64,000 nt of DNA, taken from positions 1,485,377 to 1,549,376 of the forward strand of contig NZ_CP024768.1 of the NCBI RefSeq assembly GCF_011395035.1, written 5' to 3'. The position numbers and the translations under genes were made by a program. The notes under the pieces were generated by a model that searched no databases, was not told the DNA's origin, and saw only the letters and a program-made list of their open reading frames with translations. The stretch is from Pantoea cypripedii (GTDB lineage: Bacteria; Pseudomonadota; Gammaproteobacteria; Enterobacterales; Enterobacteriaceae). Every line of letters starts with the position of its first letter. The first letter of the stretch is position 1. Shown piece by piece: positions 33,022-42,159 of this stretch.

Positions 33022-34707
33022 GTGGCGAAGCGCAATCCCTATGCCCAGCGAGAGTGGTTGCCACACGAGAAACCGATGCTGCCGGGGTCGCCTTCCACGC
33101 CACTGCATTCGCCAGCCATGCGCATCGCCTTTGGTCTGATTGGCCTGCTGATCTCCATCACCGGTGCGCTGAGCAATGCGCTGGTCACCGCCAATCTGAC
33201 CAATCTGCAAGGCACCTTCGCCGCGTACTCCAATGAAATTGCCTGGTTACCCGCGGTATATGTCATGGGTAATATCTCTATCAACCTGTTACTGGTGAAG
33301 TTTCGCCAGCAATTTGGTCTGCGTCTGTTCACCGAAGCCTTCCTGGTGTTGTATGTGCTGGTGGCGTTTTTTCATCTGCTGGCCAACGATCTCAGCTCGG
33401 CGATTATTGTGCGTACTGCGCACGGCATGGTGGGGGCAGCGCTGAGTTCGCTGGGGATTTATTACCAGGTTCAGGCATGGCCCGCGAAACATCGCCTGAA
33501 AGCGCTGGTGATTGGCCTGACCGCTTCGCAGCTGGCGATCCCGCTGGCGCGGCTGTTCTCCACGGAATTGCTACAACTGGATGAGTGGCGCGGGTTGTAT
33601 CTGTTCGAGCTGGGACTGGCGATGATCGCGCTGGGTTGCGTGTTGGTGGTGAAGCTGCCGCCGGGTGATCGCATCAAAGCGTTCGAAAAACTCGATTTTC
33701 TCACCTTTATTTTGCTGGCTCCCGGCATGGCGCTGATTTGTGCGGTGCTGTCCCTTGGACGCATTGAATGGTGGTTTACCACGCCGTGGCTGGGCATATC
33801 CCTGGCGATTGCGCTGGTGTTGATTGTTGCAGCGGTGGTGCTGGAACATAACCGGCAAAATCCCCTGATCAATACGCGCTGGCTGAGCAACGGCATGATG
33901 GTGCGGCTGGGCATCGTGATGATCATGATGCGTATCGTGCTGGCGGAGCAGAACACCGGGGCCGTGGGTTTCCTGCAACAGCTGGGTTTGCTTAACGATC
34001 AAATGCGCGGCATGGCGCTGGCGATCATTCTGGGGGTGGTGGCGGGCATCGTATTGAGTGCGCTGACCATCCGGCCCACCCATCTCAGTTGGCCGATTGT
34101 ATTCTCGCTGCTGGTAATGATCATTGCCTCGCTGATGGATGCGCAATCCAGCCCGCTGACGCGCGGCGATAACATGTATTTCAGTCAGTTTTTGCTCGGT
34201 TTTAGCAGCGCTTTTTTTCTGGCCCCCGCCATGCTGCTGGGCATTGGCAGCGTGGTCACGCAGCCGAAAAACCTGGTCAGTTTTGTCGTGCTGTTCGGCA
34301 TGAGCCAGAATCTCGGCGGGCTGATTGGCGCAGCGATCCTCGGCACCTTCCAGACCTGGCGCGAAAAATATCACTCCAGCCTGCTGGGCGATCAGTTGTC
34401 GCAGCTCAACCCGAATGTCACCGAGCGTCTCAGCCAATACAGCGCCCTGTTTAGCAGCCAGTTGCCGGATGGCACCCTGCTCAGCGCGCAGAGCAGCAGC
34501 CAGTTGCAGACGATTGCGACGCTGCAATCCAACATCCTCGCTTATAACGATACCTATTATCTCACCGCTGGCCTGGCCCTGATCACGCTGATGTGGGTGC
34601 TCTGGCGACTCACGCGCCTGCGCTACCTCAACTGGCGACTGGCCCGGCGTAATCTGGCGGAGCAACGTCAGCTGGCCTTATCAGCAAACCGAACGGAGAC
34701 ACCATGA
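33022..34707 (+). CDS. EmrB-type MFS efflux pump (DHA2-like, 14 TMS)
   Basis: 561-residue inner membrane MFS protein with about 14 hydrophobic segments. Start is GTG at 33022. Residues LTNLQGTFAAYSNEIAWLPAVYVMGNISINLL correspond in place to helices 1-2 of DHA2 exporters; HGMVGAALSSLGIYYQVQAW and FGMSQNLGGLIGAAILGTFQ are other recognisable parts. The MFP gene follows with a 4-base overlap, giving a tripartite export system. Substrate unknown. Confidence 0.9.
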   Translation: MAKRNPYAQREWLPHEKPMLPGSPSTPLHSPAMRIAFGLIGLLISITGALSNALVTANLTNLQGTFAAYSNEIAWLPAVYVMGNISINLLLVKFRQQFGLRLFTEAFLVLYVLVAFFHLLANDLSSAIIVRTAHGMVGAALSSLGIYYQVQAWPAKHRLKALVIGLTASQLAIPLARLFSTELLQLDEWRGLYLFELGLAMIALGCVLVVKLPPGDRIKAFEKLDFLTFILLAPGMALICAVLSLGRIEWWFTTPWLGISLAIALVLIVAAVVLEHNRQNPLINTRWLSNGMMVRLGIVMIMMRIVLAEQNTGAVGFLQQLGLLNDQMRGMALAIILGVVAGIVLSALTIRPTHLSWPIVFSLLVMIIASLMDAQSSPLTRGDNMYFSQFLLGFSSAFFLAPAMLLGIGSVVTQPKNLVSFVVLFGMSQNLGGLIGAAILGTFQTWREKYHSSLLGDQLSQLNPNVTERLSQYSALFSSQLPDGTLLSAQSSSQLQTIATLQSNILAYNDTYYLTAGLALITLMWVLWRLTRLRYLNWRLARRNLAEQRQLALSANRTETP

Positions 34708-35792
34708 GTCAACAGGACGATCTTCAGGCCGCAGAGCGCGAGCGCATCAACCGTCGGCGTATTCTCTCAATTGCGGCAGGCAGTGGCATTGTGCTGGTCG
34801 GTGTGCTGGTGATCCTTTACGCCTGGCAACTGTGGCCTTTCACCAGCACGATTCAGTCCACTGAAAATGCCTATGTACGGGGTCAGGTGACCTTTATCAG
34901 CCCGCAGGTCAGTGGTTATCTGACGTCGGTGGATGTGGTGGATCTGCAACCGGTAGAGAAGGGGCAACTGCTGATGACCATTGATGATCGTATTTATCGT
35001 CAGCGGGTACATCAGGCGCAGGCCCAGCTGGCGATGAAACAGGCGGCGCTGAACAACAACCAGCAGCAGCGTAAAAGTGCCGAAGCCACCATCCTCAGTA
35101 ACCAGGCGTCCATCGACAATGCCAAAGCGCAGGCGCTAAAAAGCAGCTTTGATTTGAAACGGGTGGAAAATCTTACCGCGGATGGCTCGCTATCGGTGCG
35201 TGAGCGTGATGCTGCGCGGGCCGCCAATGCCCAGGCACAGGCACAGGTACGTCAGGCTGAGGCGCAACTGGCGGTAGCCGAACAAAATCTGCAAACGGTG
35301 ATTGTGAATCGCGCGGCGCTGGCAGGCGATGTCGCTAACGCCAAAGCGGCGCTGGAGCTGGCCGATATTGATCTGGCCAACACGCGGATCATTGCCCCCG
35401 ATAACGGCCAGCTCGGCCAGTTGTCGGTCCGCAAAGGCACCTTTGTCACCGCCGGTACGCGCCTGACTTCGGTGGTGCCGGATAACAAATGGGTGATTGC
35501 CAACCTGAAAGAGACCCAGCTGGCGCGTATCCGGCCCGGTTTACCGGTGACGATTCGCGTTGATGCGCTGGATGGCAAACGCTACGACGGCAGCGTGGAA
35601 TATATCTCGCCAGCGGCGGGATCGGAGTTCAGCGCCATCTCGCCGGATAACGCCACCGGCAACTTTGTCAAAATTGCGCAGCGCATTCCGGTACGAATTA
35701 AAGTGCATGGTGATTTACAGGCGTTGCGTCCGGGGATGTCGGTTGAAGTCAGTATCGATACGGCCGCCGCACCGCATGAGGATGCGCTATGA
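34704..35792 (+). CDS. EmrA/HlyD-type membrane fusion protein
   Basis: 362-residue periplasmic adaptor. Membrane anchor at about 20-42 (SGIVLVGVLVILYAWQLWPF), lipoyl halves at about 55-95 (VRGQVTFISPQVSGYLTSVD) and 225-250, coiled coil between them, and a beta-barrel part with LKETQLARIRPGLPVTIRVD. ATG overlaps the pump gene by 4 bases and the next gene by 4. Confidence 0.92.
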   Translation: MSQQDDLQAAERERINRRRILSIAAGSGIVLVGVLVILYAWQLWPFTSTIQSTENAYVRGQVTFISPQVSGYLTSVDVVDLQPVEKGQLLMTIDDRIYRQRVHQAQAQLAMKQAALNNNQQQRKSAEATILSNQASIDNAKAQALKSSFDLKRVENLTADGSLSVRERDAARAANAQAQAQVRQAEAQLAVAEQNLQTVIVNRAALAGDVANAKAALELADIDLANTRIIAPDNGQLGQLSVRKGTFVTAGTRLTSVVPDNKWVIANLKETQLARIRPGLPVTIRVDALDGKRYDGSVEYISPAAGSEFSAISPDNATGNFVKIAQRIPVRIKVHGDLQALRPGMSVEVSIDTAAAPHEDAL

Positions 35793-37159
35793 GCCGATTG
35801 ATGCTGGCGACGCTCACCGTCTTACTGCTGAATGGCTGTGCGACAGAAGTCGAAAAAGCACCGGCCTCGTTGCCGATACCGGAAAGCTGGCGTCAGCAGG
35901 TAGGACCGGGTGCGGCACCGGAAGCACAATGGTGGCGAGCGTTTGGCGATGACAACCTCAATCGGCTGGTCAGTCAGGCGTTGTTGCATAACAGCGATAT
36001 TCTCACCGCCCGTGCCCGTGTTGATCAGTATCGTGCTCAGCTACGTGCCGCTGAGGGGGATAACTATCCTGGCGTGACAGCCGGTGCGGGGGCGACTCAT
36101 CAGCGCGCCATTTCCGCCGCCACCGGGTTGCCGTATGAAAATGCGGTGTTTCAGGCATCGTTACAGGCCAATTATGACGTCGATTTGTGGGGCAGTCGCC
36201 GCAACAACATCAGCGCCGCCGAGGCGTCATTGGATGCGCAACGTGCAGCGGCGGCAGCGGCGGAGTTGACCGTTGCCAGCTCGGTGGCATCCGGCTATCT
36301 CAGCCTGTGTGCACTGGATGAACAACTGCGTGTCACCGAGGCGACGCTGATCAGCCGGCAGAATTCCCTGACGCTGGCACAGCGTCAGTACCAAACCGGT
36401 TATTCCTCGCGACTGGAGTGGATGCAGGCAGCGTCAGAGTATCAGACGGCAAAAGCGCAGGTACCCCAGTTGCAGCACCAGATTGCGCAGCAGGAAAATG
36501 CCCTCAGCGTGCTGGTGGGGATGAACCCGCGTGAAATCGCCCGTGCCGGGCATTTCAATCAGATCCTGCCACAGCGGCTGCCGACGCTGTTACCGTCGCA
36601 GCTGCTCAATCGTCGCCCGGATATTGTCCAGGCACAGCGTCAGCTGCTGGCGTCTGATGCCTCGCTGGCTTCGGCGCAAGCGCAGTTGCTGCCGTCACTC
36701 AATCTGACTGCCAGCGGCGGCTTTGAAAGCTACCAGTTACATGAGTTGATTGATAATCCGTTCCGTTTATGGAGCATCGGTGGCAGCGTGCTGGCCCCGG
36801 TCTTCAATCGTGAAGCGCTGACGGCACAGGTGGATGTGGCGATGGCGGCACGCAATCAGGCGTTGTTTGGCTACGAGAAAGTGGTGAGAAATGCCTTCGC
36901 CGAAGTGGATACTGCGCTGGATGCCATCCGCCGCAATCAGGAACAACTGACCGAGCTGGAGAAACAGCAAAACTACGTCAGTGAGGCGTTACGTATCGCG
37001 CGCAACCGCTACCAGAACGGTTACGCTTCCTATCTGGACGAACTGGATGCGCAACGCACCCTGTTCAATACGCAGCTCAGCGTCGTGAGTGTGAAAAATA
37101 CCCTGCTGCTGGCGCAAATCGATCTTTACCGCGCATTGGGGGGCGGCTGGAAAGGTTAA
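35789..37159 (+). CDS. NodT-type outer membrane efflux lipoprotein
   Basis: 456-residue TolC-like outer membrane channel of the RND/MFS lipoprotein group. Lipobox LLLNGCA puts the lipidated Cys at position 17. The two OEP repeats are visible at about 55-245 and 270-450, with FGDDNLNRLVSQALLHNSDI, ANYDVDLWGSRRN, LLNRRPDIVQAQRQL and RNRYQNGYASYLDELDAQRT. It completes a self-contained tripartite pump with the MarR, MFS and MFP genes in one operon. Confidence 0.93.
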   Translation: MSRLMLATLTVLLLNGCATEVEKAPASLPIPESWRQQVGPGAAPEAQWWRAFGDDNLNRLVSQALLHNSDILTARARVDQYRAQLRAAEGDNYPGVTAGAGATHQRAISAATGLPYENAVFQASLQANYDVDLWGSRRNNISAAEASLDAQRAAAAAAELTVASSVASGYLSLCALDEQLRVTEATLISRQNSLTLAQRQYQTGYSSRLEWMQAASEYQTAKAQVPQLQHQIAQQENALSVLVGMNPREIARAGHFNQILPQRLPTLLPSQLLNRRPDIVQAQRQLLASDASLASAQAQLLPSLNLTASGGFESYQLHELIDNPFRLWSIGGSVLAPVFNREALTAQVDVAMAARNQALFGYEKVVRNAFAEVDTALDAIRRNQEQLTELEKQQNYVSEALRIARNRYQNGYASYLDELDAQRTLFNTQLSVVSVKNTLLLAQIDLYRALGGGWKG

Positions 37160-37348
37160 TCATCATGTGTCTGCGCGATTTTGTGGTGGATATTCCGGTT
37201 TAATCACAGACTTATCTGATATTTCGTGAGTACATTCTGATAATAAAGTGATTTATGCTTTTTTCTCTTGTTTTTGCATCATGCAGCATTACTCTCAGCG
37301 CCCCAGAGGGCGAAGGGTTTGCTCATAACAGGGGAAAAAAGGGAAATG

Positions 37349-37738
37349 ATGATGAAGACATGGGGCGTGGCTTTGGTGGTCACGGCGACGTTGTTAACCG
37401 GTTGTGTCTCTCGTACCGCGCCAATTGCGGCGATCAATCAAACGCTGAGCCAGCGCTACAGCGACAGCCAGATGAAAAACACCATTATCGAAGCGGGGCT
37501 TAGCCGTCAGTGGGTGATGACGCCGGCCGGGCCGGGGGTGATCAATGGCCGCCTGACGCAACGCGGCCACACCGCAGACATCCGGGTGATCTACAGTGCA
37601 CAAACTTACAGCATTCAATACGTTGGCAGCCAGAACCTGTTAGCGGGTAAGGGTCAGATTCATCGTAATTACCATCGCTGGGTACATAACCTCGATCAGG
37701 ATATCCAGCTGCGTCTGGCGGCACTGGCGACGCGATAA
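37349..37738 (+). CDS. Putative lipoprotein of unknown function
   Basis: About 129 residues with a lipoprotein signal (MKTWGVALVVTATLLTGCVS, lipobox LLTGC). The rest is a small domain with SDSQMKNTIIEAGLSRQWVM and a C-terminal signature NLLAGKGQIHRNYHRWVHNL, which I recall from conserved uncharacterised enteric lipoproteins. Three consecutive ATGs (37346, 37349, 37352) follow the GGGAAAAAAGGG string; 37349 or 37352 has the best spacing. It lies 190 bases after the efflux operon and 163 before the APE operon, with no clear link to either. Confidence 0.75.
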   Translation: MMKTWGVALVVTATLLTGCVSRTAPIAAINQTLSQRYSDSQMKNTIIEAGLSRQWVMTPAGPGVINGRLTQRGHTADIRVIYSAQTYSIQYVGSQNLLAGKGQIHRNYHRWVHNLDQDIQLRLAALATR

Positions 37739-37901
37739 GCCGGTCCGCGTGCAGGTCTGCCACCAGGTTATAGAATTAGTCAGTTGCCCGCCTTCTTTAA
37801 TCGGCAGACATCCGCCAGCGCGGATGACCGGAATCAGGCAGGGAAGGGATGCCGCACCAGGAAAATCTGACCTTCCCTCAGACTTATAAAAGAATGCAGG
37901 T

Positions 37902-38630
37902 ATGAAACTCGCTTACACGCTTATCGACTGGCACGCTCTGGCACCGGGCCTTGATACCCTCAGTGCCTGGCAGCATTGGGCAGAACATGCTCCGCAGATT
38001 GATCCCTCCCAACCACTCGCGAAACCCCGGTTTCTGCCGATGATGACGGCACGCCGTCTGAGCAGCGGCAGCCGTGCGGCAGTGGAGTGCGGCCTGGCGT
38101 TGCTGGCGCGTCAGCAGGTGGATGCCGTGGTATTTACCAGCCGTCACGGTGAGCTGGAACGCAACCTGCGCATACTTGCAGCCCTGGCGCAGCAACAGGC
38201 ACTCTCTCCTACCGATTTTGCTATGTCCGTCCACAACTCTGCCGTCGGCAGCCTGACCATTGCAGCACGCCAGCCACTGGTGTCCACCTCGCTTGCGGCG
38301 GGGATGGACAGTTTTCAGCAGGGGCTGCTGGAAGTAGCGGCACTGCATCAGGCCGGTTATCAGCAGGTGATGCTGGTGGATTTCGAGGGCCTGGTGCCGG
38401 AATATTATCGCCCCTGGCTGGCAGACATGCCGTTCAATGCCCCGTATGCGGTGGCACTGCTGTTGCGTAGCGGTGACGACTGGCGCTGTCAGGCGCAGCC
38501 ACTGCGGCCCGGTCACTCGCCATCCTTATCACAAAGTTTGCAGTTTCTGCATGGCCTGCTCGGACAGCAGGCGGCTTTTGCTGTGCCGGGAGAGCGGCAT
38601 GAATGGTTGTGGGAGCGTGCGCATGATTGA
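37902..38630 (+). CDS. apeC: APE chain-length-factor-like ketosynthase ApeC
   Basis: 242-residue partial ketosynthase-fold protein of the beta-ketoacyl synthase N-terminal group. In APE systems ApeC pairs with the ketosynthase ApeO as a chain-length-factor-like partner. The place of the catalytic Cys is taken by SVHNSAVG, so the protein itself should be inactive; DAVVFTSRHGELERNLRILA and HSPSLSQSLQFLHGLL are other family parts. It is the first gene of the APE operon and overlaps apeD by 8 bases. Confidence 0.88.
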   Translation: MKLAYTLIDWHALAPGLDTLSAWQHWAEHAPQIDPSQPLAKPRFLPMMTARRLSSGSRAAVECGLALLARQQVDAVVFTSRHGELERNLRILAALAQQQALSPTDFAMSVHNSAVGSLTIAARQPLVSTSLAAGMDSFQQGLLEVAALHQAGYQQVMLVDFEGLVPEYYRPWLADMPFNAPYAVALLLRSGDDWRCQAQPLRPGHSPSLSQSLQFLHGLLGQQAAFAVPGERHEWLWERAHD

Positions 38631-39408
38631 GCGCCGCAACGCTGGCTGGAATTATTACTGGCGGCTGCTGATGACGGCCGTCAGCTTTAGCTTGTTCAGC
38701 GTCGGCGGGTTATTGCTGTCGCTGGTCTGGTTCAACCTGTTGCTGCTGGTGCAACGTGATGCAGCGCGTCGCCGTCAGATCGCCCGGCGCAGCATCGCCT
38801 GCAGTTTCCGTTGTTTTTTGCGTTTTTGCCGCCGGGTTGGCGTCTATGATTATCACATCGAAGGGGCAGAGCGGCTGCAACAGGATCGTGGCTGCCTGAT
38901 TGTCGCCAACCATCCTTCGCTTATCGATTACGTGATGATTGCCTCGGTGTTACCCGAGATAGATTGCCTGGTGAAAGCCGAGTTGCAGCATAACTTTTTT
39001 TTGCGTGGCGTGATCCGTGCCGCGGATTATCTGATCAACAGCGAGGCTGCAACGCTGTTGCCTGAGAGCCAGCAGCGCCTGGCACGTGGCGATACCATTC
39101 TGATTTTTCCTGAAGGCACCCGCACCCGTTACGGCGAGTCACTAAAATTACAACGGGGCGCGGCCAATATCGCCGTGCGTGCCGGATGCGATCTGCGCGT
39201 GGTTCATATCAGCTGCACCCAACGCATGCTGGATAAGCAGAGCCGCTGGTATCAGATTCCACCGGTTAAACCGCGATTTACTGTGCGCGTACAATCACGC
39301 ATTGCCAGCCAGAGCTTTTACCAGGCGCATGAAGATGCGCAGCCGCTGGCAGCGCGTCACCTGACGCGTCACCTGCAACAGGCTCTGACCCCTGAAGAGA
39401 CTAACTAA
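38623..39408 (+). CDS. apeD: APE lysophospholipid-type acyltransferase ApeD
   Basis: 261-residue membrane-associated acyltransferase (PlsC-like). Hydrophobic anchor at about 18-45; catalytic H-x4-D in VANHPSLIDYVM and FPEGTRTRYG block; these are blocks I and III of glycerolipid acyltransferases. Probably attaches an acyl group during anchoring of the polyene. ATG at 38623 lies inside the end of apeC; the frame is open further upstream but only as a shadow of apeC. Confidence 0.88.
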   Translation: MIERRNAGWNYYWRLLMTAVSFSLFSVGGLLLSLVWFNLLLLVQRDAARRRQIARRSIACSFRCFLRFCRRVGVYDYHIEGAERLQQDRGCLIVANHPSLIDYVMIASVLPEIDCLVKAELQHNFFLRGVIRAADYLINSEAATLLPESQQRLARGDTILIFPEGTRTRYGESLKLQRGAANIAVRAGCDLRVVHISCTQRMLDKQSRWYQIPPVKPRFTVRVQSRIASQSFYQAHEDAQPLAARHLTRHLQQALTPEETN

Positions 39409-39411
39409 GTT

Positions 39412-39669
39412 ATGCAAGCCATGATCAACGAGATTAAACAAATGATTATCGACACGCTGAATCTGGAAGATATCAGTGTGGACGATATCGATACCGATGC
39501 ACCGCTGTTTGGTGAGGGTCTGGGACTCGACTCCATCGACGCGCTGGAACTCGGCCTGGCGGTGAAAAATCGCTTTGGTGTGCAGCTTTCCGCAGAAAGC
39601 GAACGGCTGCGCGCGCATTTCTTTTCCGTGGCCACGCTGGCCGCGTTTATTGAACAACAGCAAGCCTGA
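39412..39669 (+). CDS. apeE: APE acyl carrier protein ApeE
   Basis: 85-residue acyl carrier protein. The phosphopantetheine serine is Ser41 in GLGLDSIDALEL. Acidic helical protein, typical ACP length. One of two adjacent ACPs; APE assembly uses both, for priming and extension. Confidence 0.92.
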   Translation: MQAMINEIKQMIIDTLNLEDISVDDIDTDAPLFGEGLGLDSIDALELGLAVKNRFGVQLSAESERLRAHFFSVATLAAFIEQQQA

Positions 39670-39680
39670 GAGCGGTAAGC

Positions 39681-39932
39681 ATGATGAATAAAGATGAGAT
39701 TTACCAGGAAGTTGCAGCGCTGCTGACCTCATTGTTTGAAATTGAACCTGACGACATTCGCCCGGATGCGCGTTTGTATGAAGATCTCGAACTCGACAGC
39801 ATCGATGCCGTCGATATGGTGGTGCATCTGCAAAAGCGCACCGGGCATAAGTTCAGCCCGGAAATGTTCCGCTCGGTGCGTACCGTGCAGGATGTGGTGG
39901 ATGCGGTGGCACAACTGACGCGCGAAGACTGA
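39681..39932 (+). CDS. apeF: APE acyl carrier protein ApeF
   Basis: 83-residue acyl carrier protein with Ser40 in DLELDSIDAVDM as phosphopantetheine site. Only 11 bases separate it from apeE, yet the two sequences are clearly different, which fits distinct roles rather than recent duplication. Confidence 0.92.
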   Translation: MMNKDEIYQEVAALLTSLFEIEPDDIRPDARLYEDLELDSIDAVDMVVHLQKRTGHKFSPEMFRSVRTVQDVVDAVAQLTRED

Positions 39933-39939
39933 GGACGAC

Positions 39940-40500
39940 ATGCGAGCGGCACTGCGTTTGCTGAATGTCATGGCGCTACTGGCCTGGCCATTTTTGGTGT
40001 GGCTGGCGCTGACGTATCCGCAATGGCGTCTGCTGCTGTTGCTGCTGGCACTGCTGTTTGTGCTGCGCGGCTGGAGCCTGCGCCATGCGCAGGGTGCGAT
40101 GGCGCGGAGCGGATTATGGATGGCGCTGATCGGCAGCGTGCTATGCCTCGCCAGTTGGTGGTTACGCGGGCAGCATCTGTTGTTGTGGTATCCGGTAGTG
40201 GTTAACGCGCTGCTGTTGCTGCTGTTTGCGTCATCGTTGTGGCGGGGAATGCCGCTGGTTGAGCGCATTGCGCGCCTGCGTGAACCGCAGCTCCCGGCGC
40301 GGGCAGTGCGCTACACCCGACGGGTGACTCAGGTGTGGTGCGGCTTTTTTATTTTCAATGGCGGCGTGGCGTTGATGACCTGCCTGCTGGCGGATCTGCG
40401 GATCTGGACGTTGTGGAACGGCTGCATCAGTTATTTGCTGATGGGATCGTTGATGGCTGGCGAATGGCTGCTGCGTCAGCGGGTGAGGAAACAGGCATGA
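39940..40500 (+). CDS. apeG: APE cluster inner membrane protein ApeG
   Basis: 186-residue very hydrophobic protein with five or six membrane segments (COG4648-like). Landmarks are RYTRRVTQVWCGFFIFNGGV and WNGCISYLLMGSLMAGEWLL. No enzymatic motif; present in most APE clusters. Its stop overlaps the apeH start (ATGA). Confidence 0.82.
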   Translation: MRAALRLLNVMALLAWPFLVWLALTYPQWRLLLLLLALLFVLRGWSLRHAQGAMARSGLWMALIGSVLCLASWWLRGQHLLLWYPVVVNALLLLLFASSLWRGMPLVERIARLREPQLPARAVRYTRRVTQVWCGFFIFNGGVALMTCLLADLRIWTLWNGCISYLLMGSLMAGEWLLRQRVRKQA

Positions 40501-41825
40501 AAGCACAGGCCATCGCGCATTGGCTGCGCGCGGAGGATCGCCTCGTTGCCTGGCAGGGCGCGCAACCCTATCGCTTAGTCACGCTGCAGCGGCAGGTGAT
40601 GGCGTTGTGTATGCGGCTGCGGGCCCAGCCAGGCCAGCAGTGGGCGCTGTGCTTTGACAACAGTTATCACTTCACCGTCGCGCTGTTGGCGGTGTGGTAT
40701 GCGGGGAAAACGCCGGTCATCCCAGGCCATTGTCGCGCGGCGCAACTGGCGGAGATGACGGGCTGTTTTGACGGGGTGATCAGCGATATGCCGCTGGCCC
40801 TGACCCTGCCGCATCTGCTTTGGGATGGTGCGGAGGCTGATGCTGAACTGGCAGACCTCGCTGCGGATGCCTCGCTGGTGCTGTTTACCTCCGGATCGAC
40901 CGGCACCCCACGTCGCGTGGTGAAATCAATCCGGGCGCTGGACACCGAAGCGCAGTGGCTGGCGACGCTCTGGGGCGATCGACTGCGGCTCTGCCATGTG
41001 GTTGCCTCCGTCAGCCATCAGCATCTGTATGGCCTGACGTTTCGCGTGGTGCTGCCGATGGCGCTCGGTTTACCTTTTGCTGCGCAGCAACTGTTGTACA
41101 GCGAACAACTGGCGGACCTTGCCCCGGCGCATCGCTACGCTTTTATCAGCAGCCCGGCCTTTTTACGTCGCCTCGACCCGTCACTCAATTTGCCGCGCTG
41201 TGCGCTGATTATCTCTGCGGGTGGCGCATTACCCTGGTCTGATGCCCGTCACACGCAACAGCGTCTGGGCTGCCCGGTGGATGAAATCTATGGCAGCACG
41301 GAAACCGGTGTCATCGCCTGGCGTGAGCTGAGTACGGAACAGGCACCCTGGCAATGTTTTCCGCCGGTGCGCCTGCAGCAGCAGGATGATGCGCGCTGGC
41401 GTGTCTTCTCGCCGCTGCTGGAGCGGGCCGAGGGCTGGTTGCTGGATGACAACCTGGTACCACTGGCATCCGGCCATTTTCAGCTGGCGGGGCGACAGGA
41501 TCGTGTGGTGAAGATTGAAGATAAACGCGTGTCGCTCAGCGAGATTGAACGTCGTTTGCTGGCCCTGCCGGAGATTGCCGATGCCGCCGCGCTGGTGATT
41601 CAGCGCCACGGACGCCAGGCGATTGGCGTGGTTCTGGCCTTAGATCAACCGCTGGATCCGGCCACGCTGGCGCAACGTAAACAACAATGGAAACAGGCGC
41701 TGCAACCCTGGCTGGAATCGGTCGCCATGCCACGTTACTGGCGGGTGGTGACCACCATCCCGGTTACCGCGCAAAGTAAGCGCGCCTGGCCGCAAATTGA
41801 GGAGCTTTTTCATGTTGCCGGTTGA
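40497..41825 (+). CDS. apeH: APE head-group AMP-ligase ApeH
   Basis: 442-residue acyl/aryl-adenylating enzyme that, in characterised APE systems, activates the aromatic starter and loads it on an ACP. The P-loop is LVLFTSGSTGTPRRVVK, with Arg where most family members have Lys after the proline; the second core motif is DEIYGSTETGVIAWR, and GRQDRVVKIEDKRVSLSEIE is the hinge region. ATG at 40497 overlaps apeG by 4 bases. Confidence 0.92.
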   Translation: MKAQAIAHWLRAEDRLVAWQGAQPYRLVTLQRQVMALCMRLRAQPGQQWALCFDNSYHFTVALLAVWYAGKTPVIPGHCRAAQLAEMTGCFDGVISDMPLALTLPHLLWDGAEADAELADLAADASLVLFTSGSTGTPRRVVKSIRALDTEAQWLATLWGDRLRLCHVVASVSHQHLYGLTFRVVLPMALGLPFAAQQLLYSEQLADLAPAHRYAFISSPAFLRRLDPSLNLPRCALIISAGGALPWSDARHTQQRLGCPVDEIYGSTETGVIAWRELSTEQAPWQCFPPVRLQQQDDARWRVFSPLLERAEGWLLDDNLVPLASGHFQLAGRQDRVVKIEDKRVSLSEIERRLLALPEIADAAALVIQRHGRQAIGVVLALDQPLDPATLAQRKQQWKQALQPWLESVAMPRYWRVVTTIPVTAQSKRAWPQIEELFHVAG

Positions 41826-42159
41826 ACTTGATGCTCAGCAGCAGGCTACGATGCTGACGTTGCGTCTGCATGTGGCTGCCGATTTGCTGTGGTTTCGCGG
41901 TCATTTTCCCACCCTGCCGATTTTGCCCGGCGTAGCGCAACTCGATTGGGTGCTGTACTACGGTCTGACGCGGCTGGTACCCGGAAAAGCGTTTGCGTCG
42001 ATTGAGAACATAAAATTTCAGCAGCCGGTGCTGCCGGATGCCGAGCTGGAGTTGCGAATTGACTGGCAGCCTGAGAAATCGGTGCTCAGCTTTCAGTATC
42101 GGCTGTTATCTGACGACGCGACGCCAGTCGCCAGCAGTGGGAAGATCCGCCTGTGCTGA
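41812..42159 (+). CDS. apeI: APE hydroxyacyl-ACP dehydratase ApeI
   Basis: 115-residue FabZ-like hotdog protein. The active-site region WFRGHFPTLPILPGVAQLDW has the His typical of FabZ (HFPxxPxxPG). Start at 41812 follows GGAG within apeH; it overlaps apeJ by 7 bases. Together with ApeP it should remove water during each extension cycle to form the conjugated chain. Confidence 0.9.
   Translation: MLPVELDAQQQATMLTLRLHVAADLLWFRGHFPTLPILPGVAQLDWVLYYGLTRLVPGKAFASIENIKFQQPVLPDAELELRIDWQPEKSVLSFQYRLLSDDATPVASSGKIRLC

Noticed and set aside
33571..34665. 364-codon open frame on the minus strand inside the MFS pump gene
   Set aside because: Composition is His/Gln/Arg-rich low-complexity, typical of the antisense of a hydrophobic membrane protein gene with high GC.
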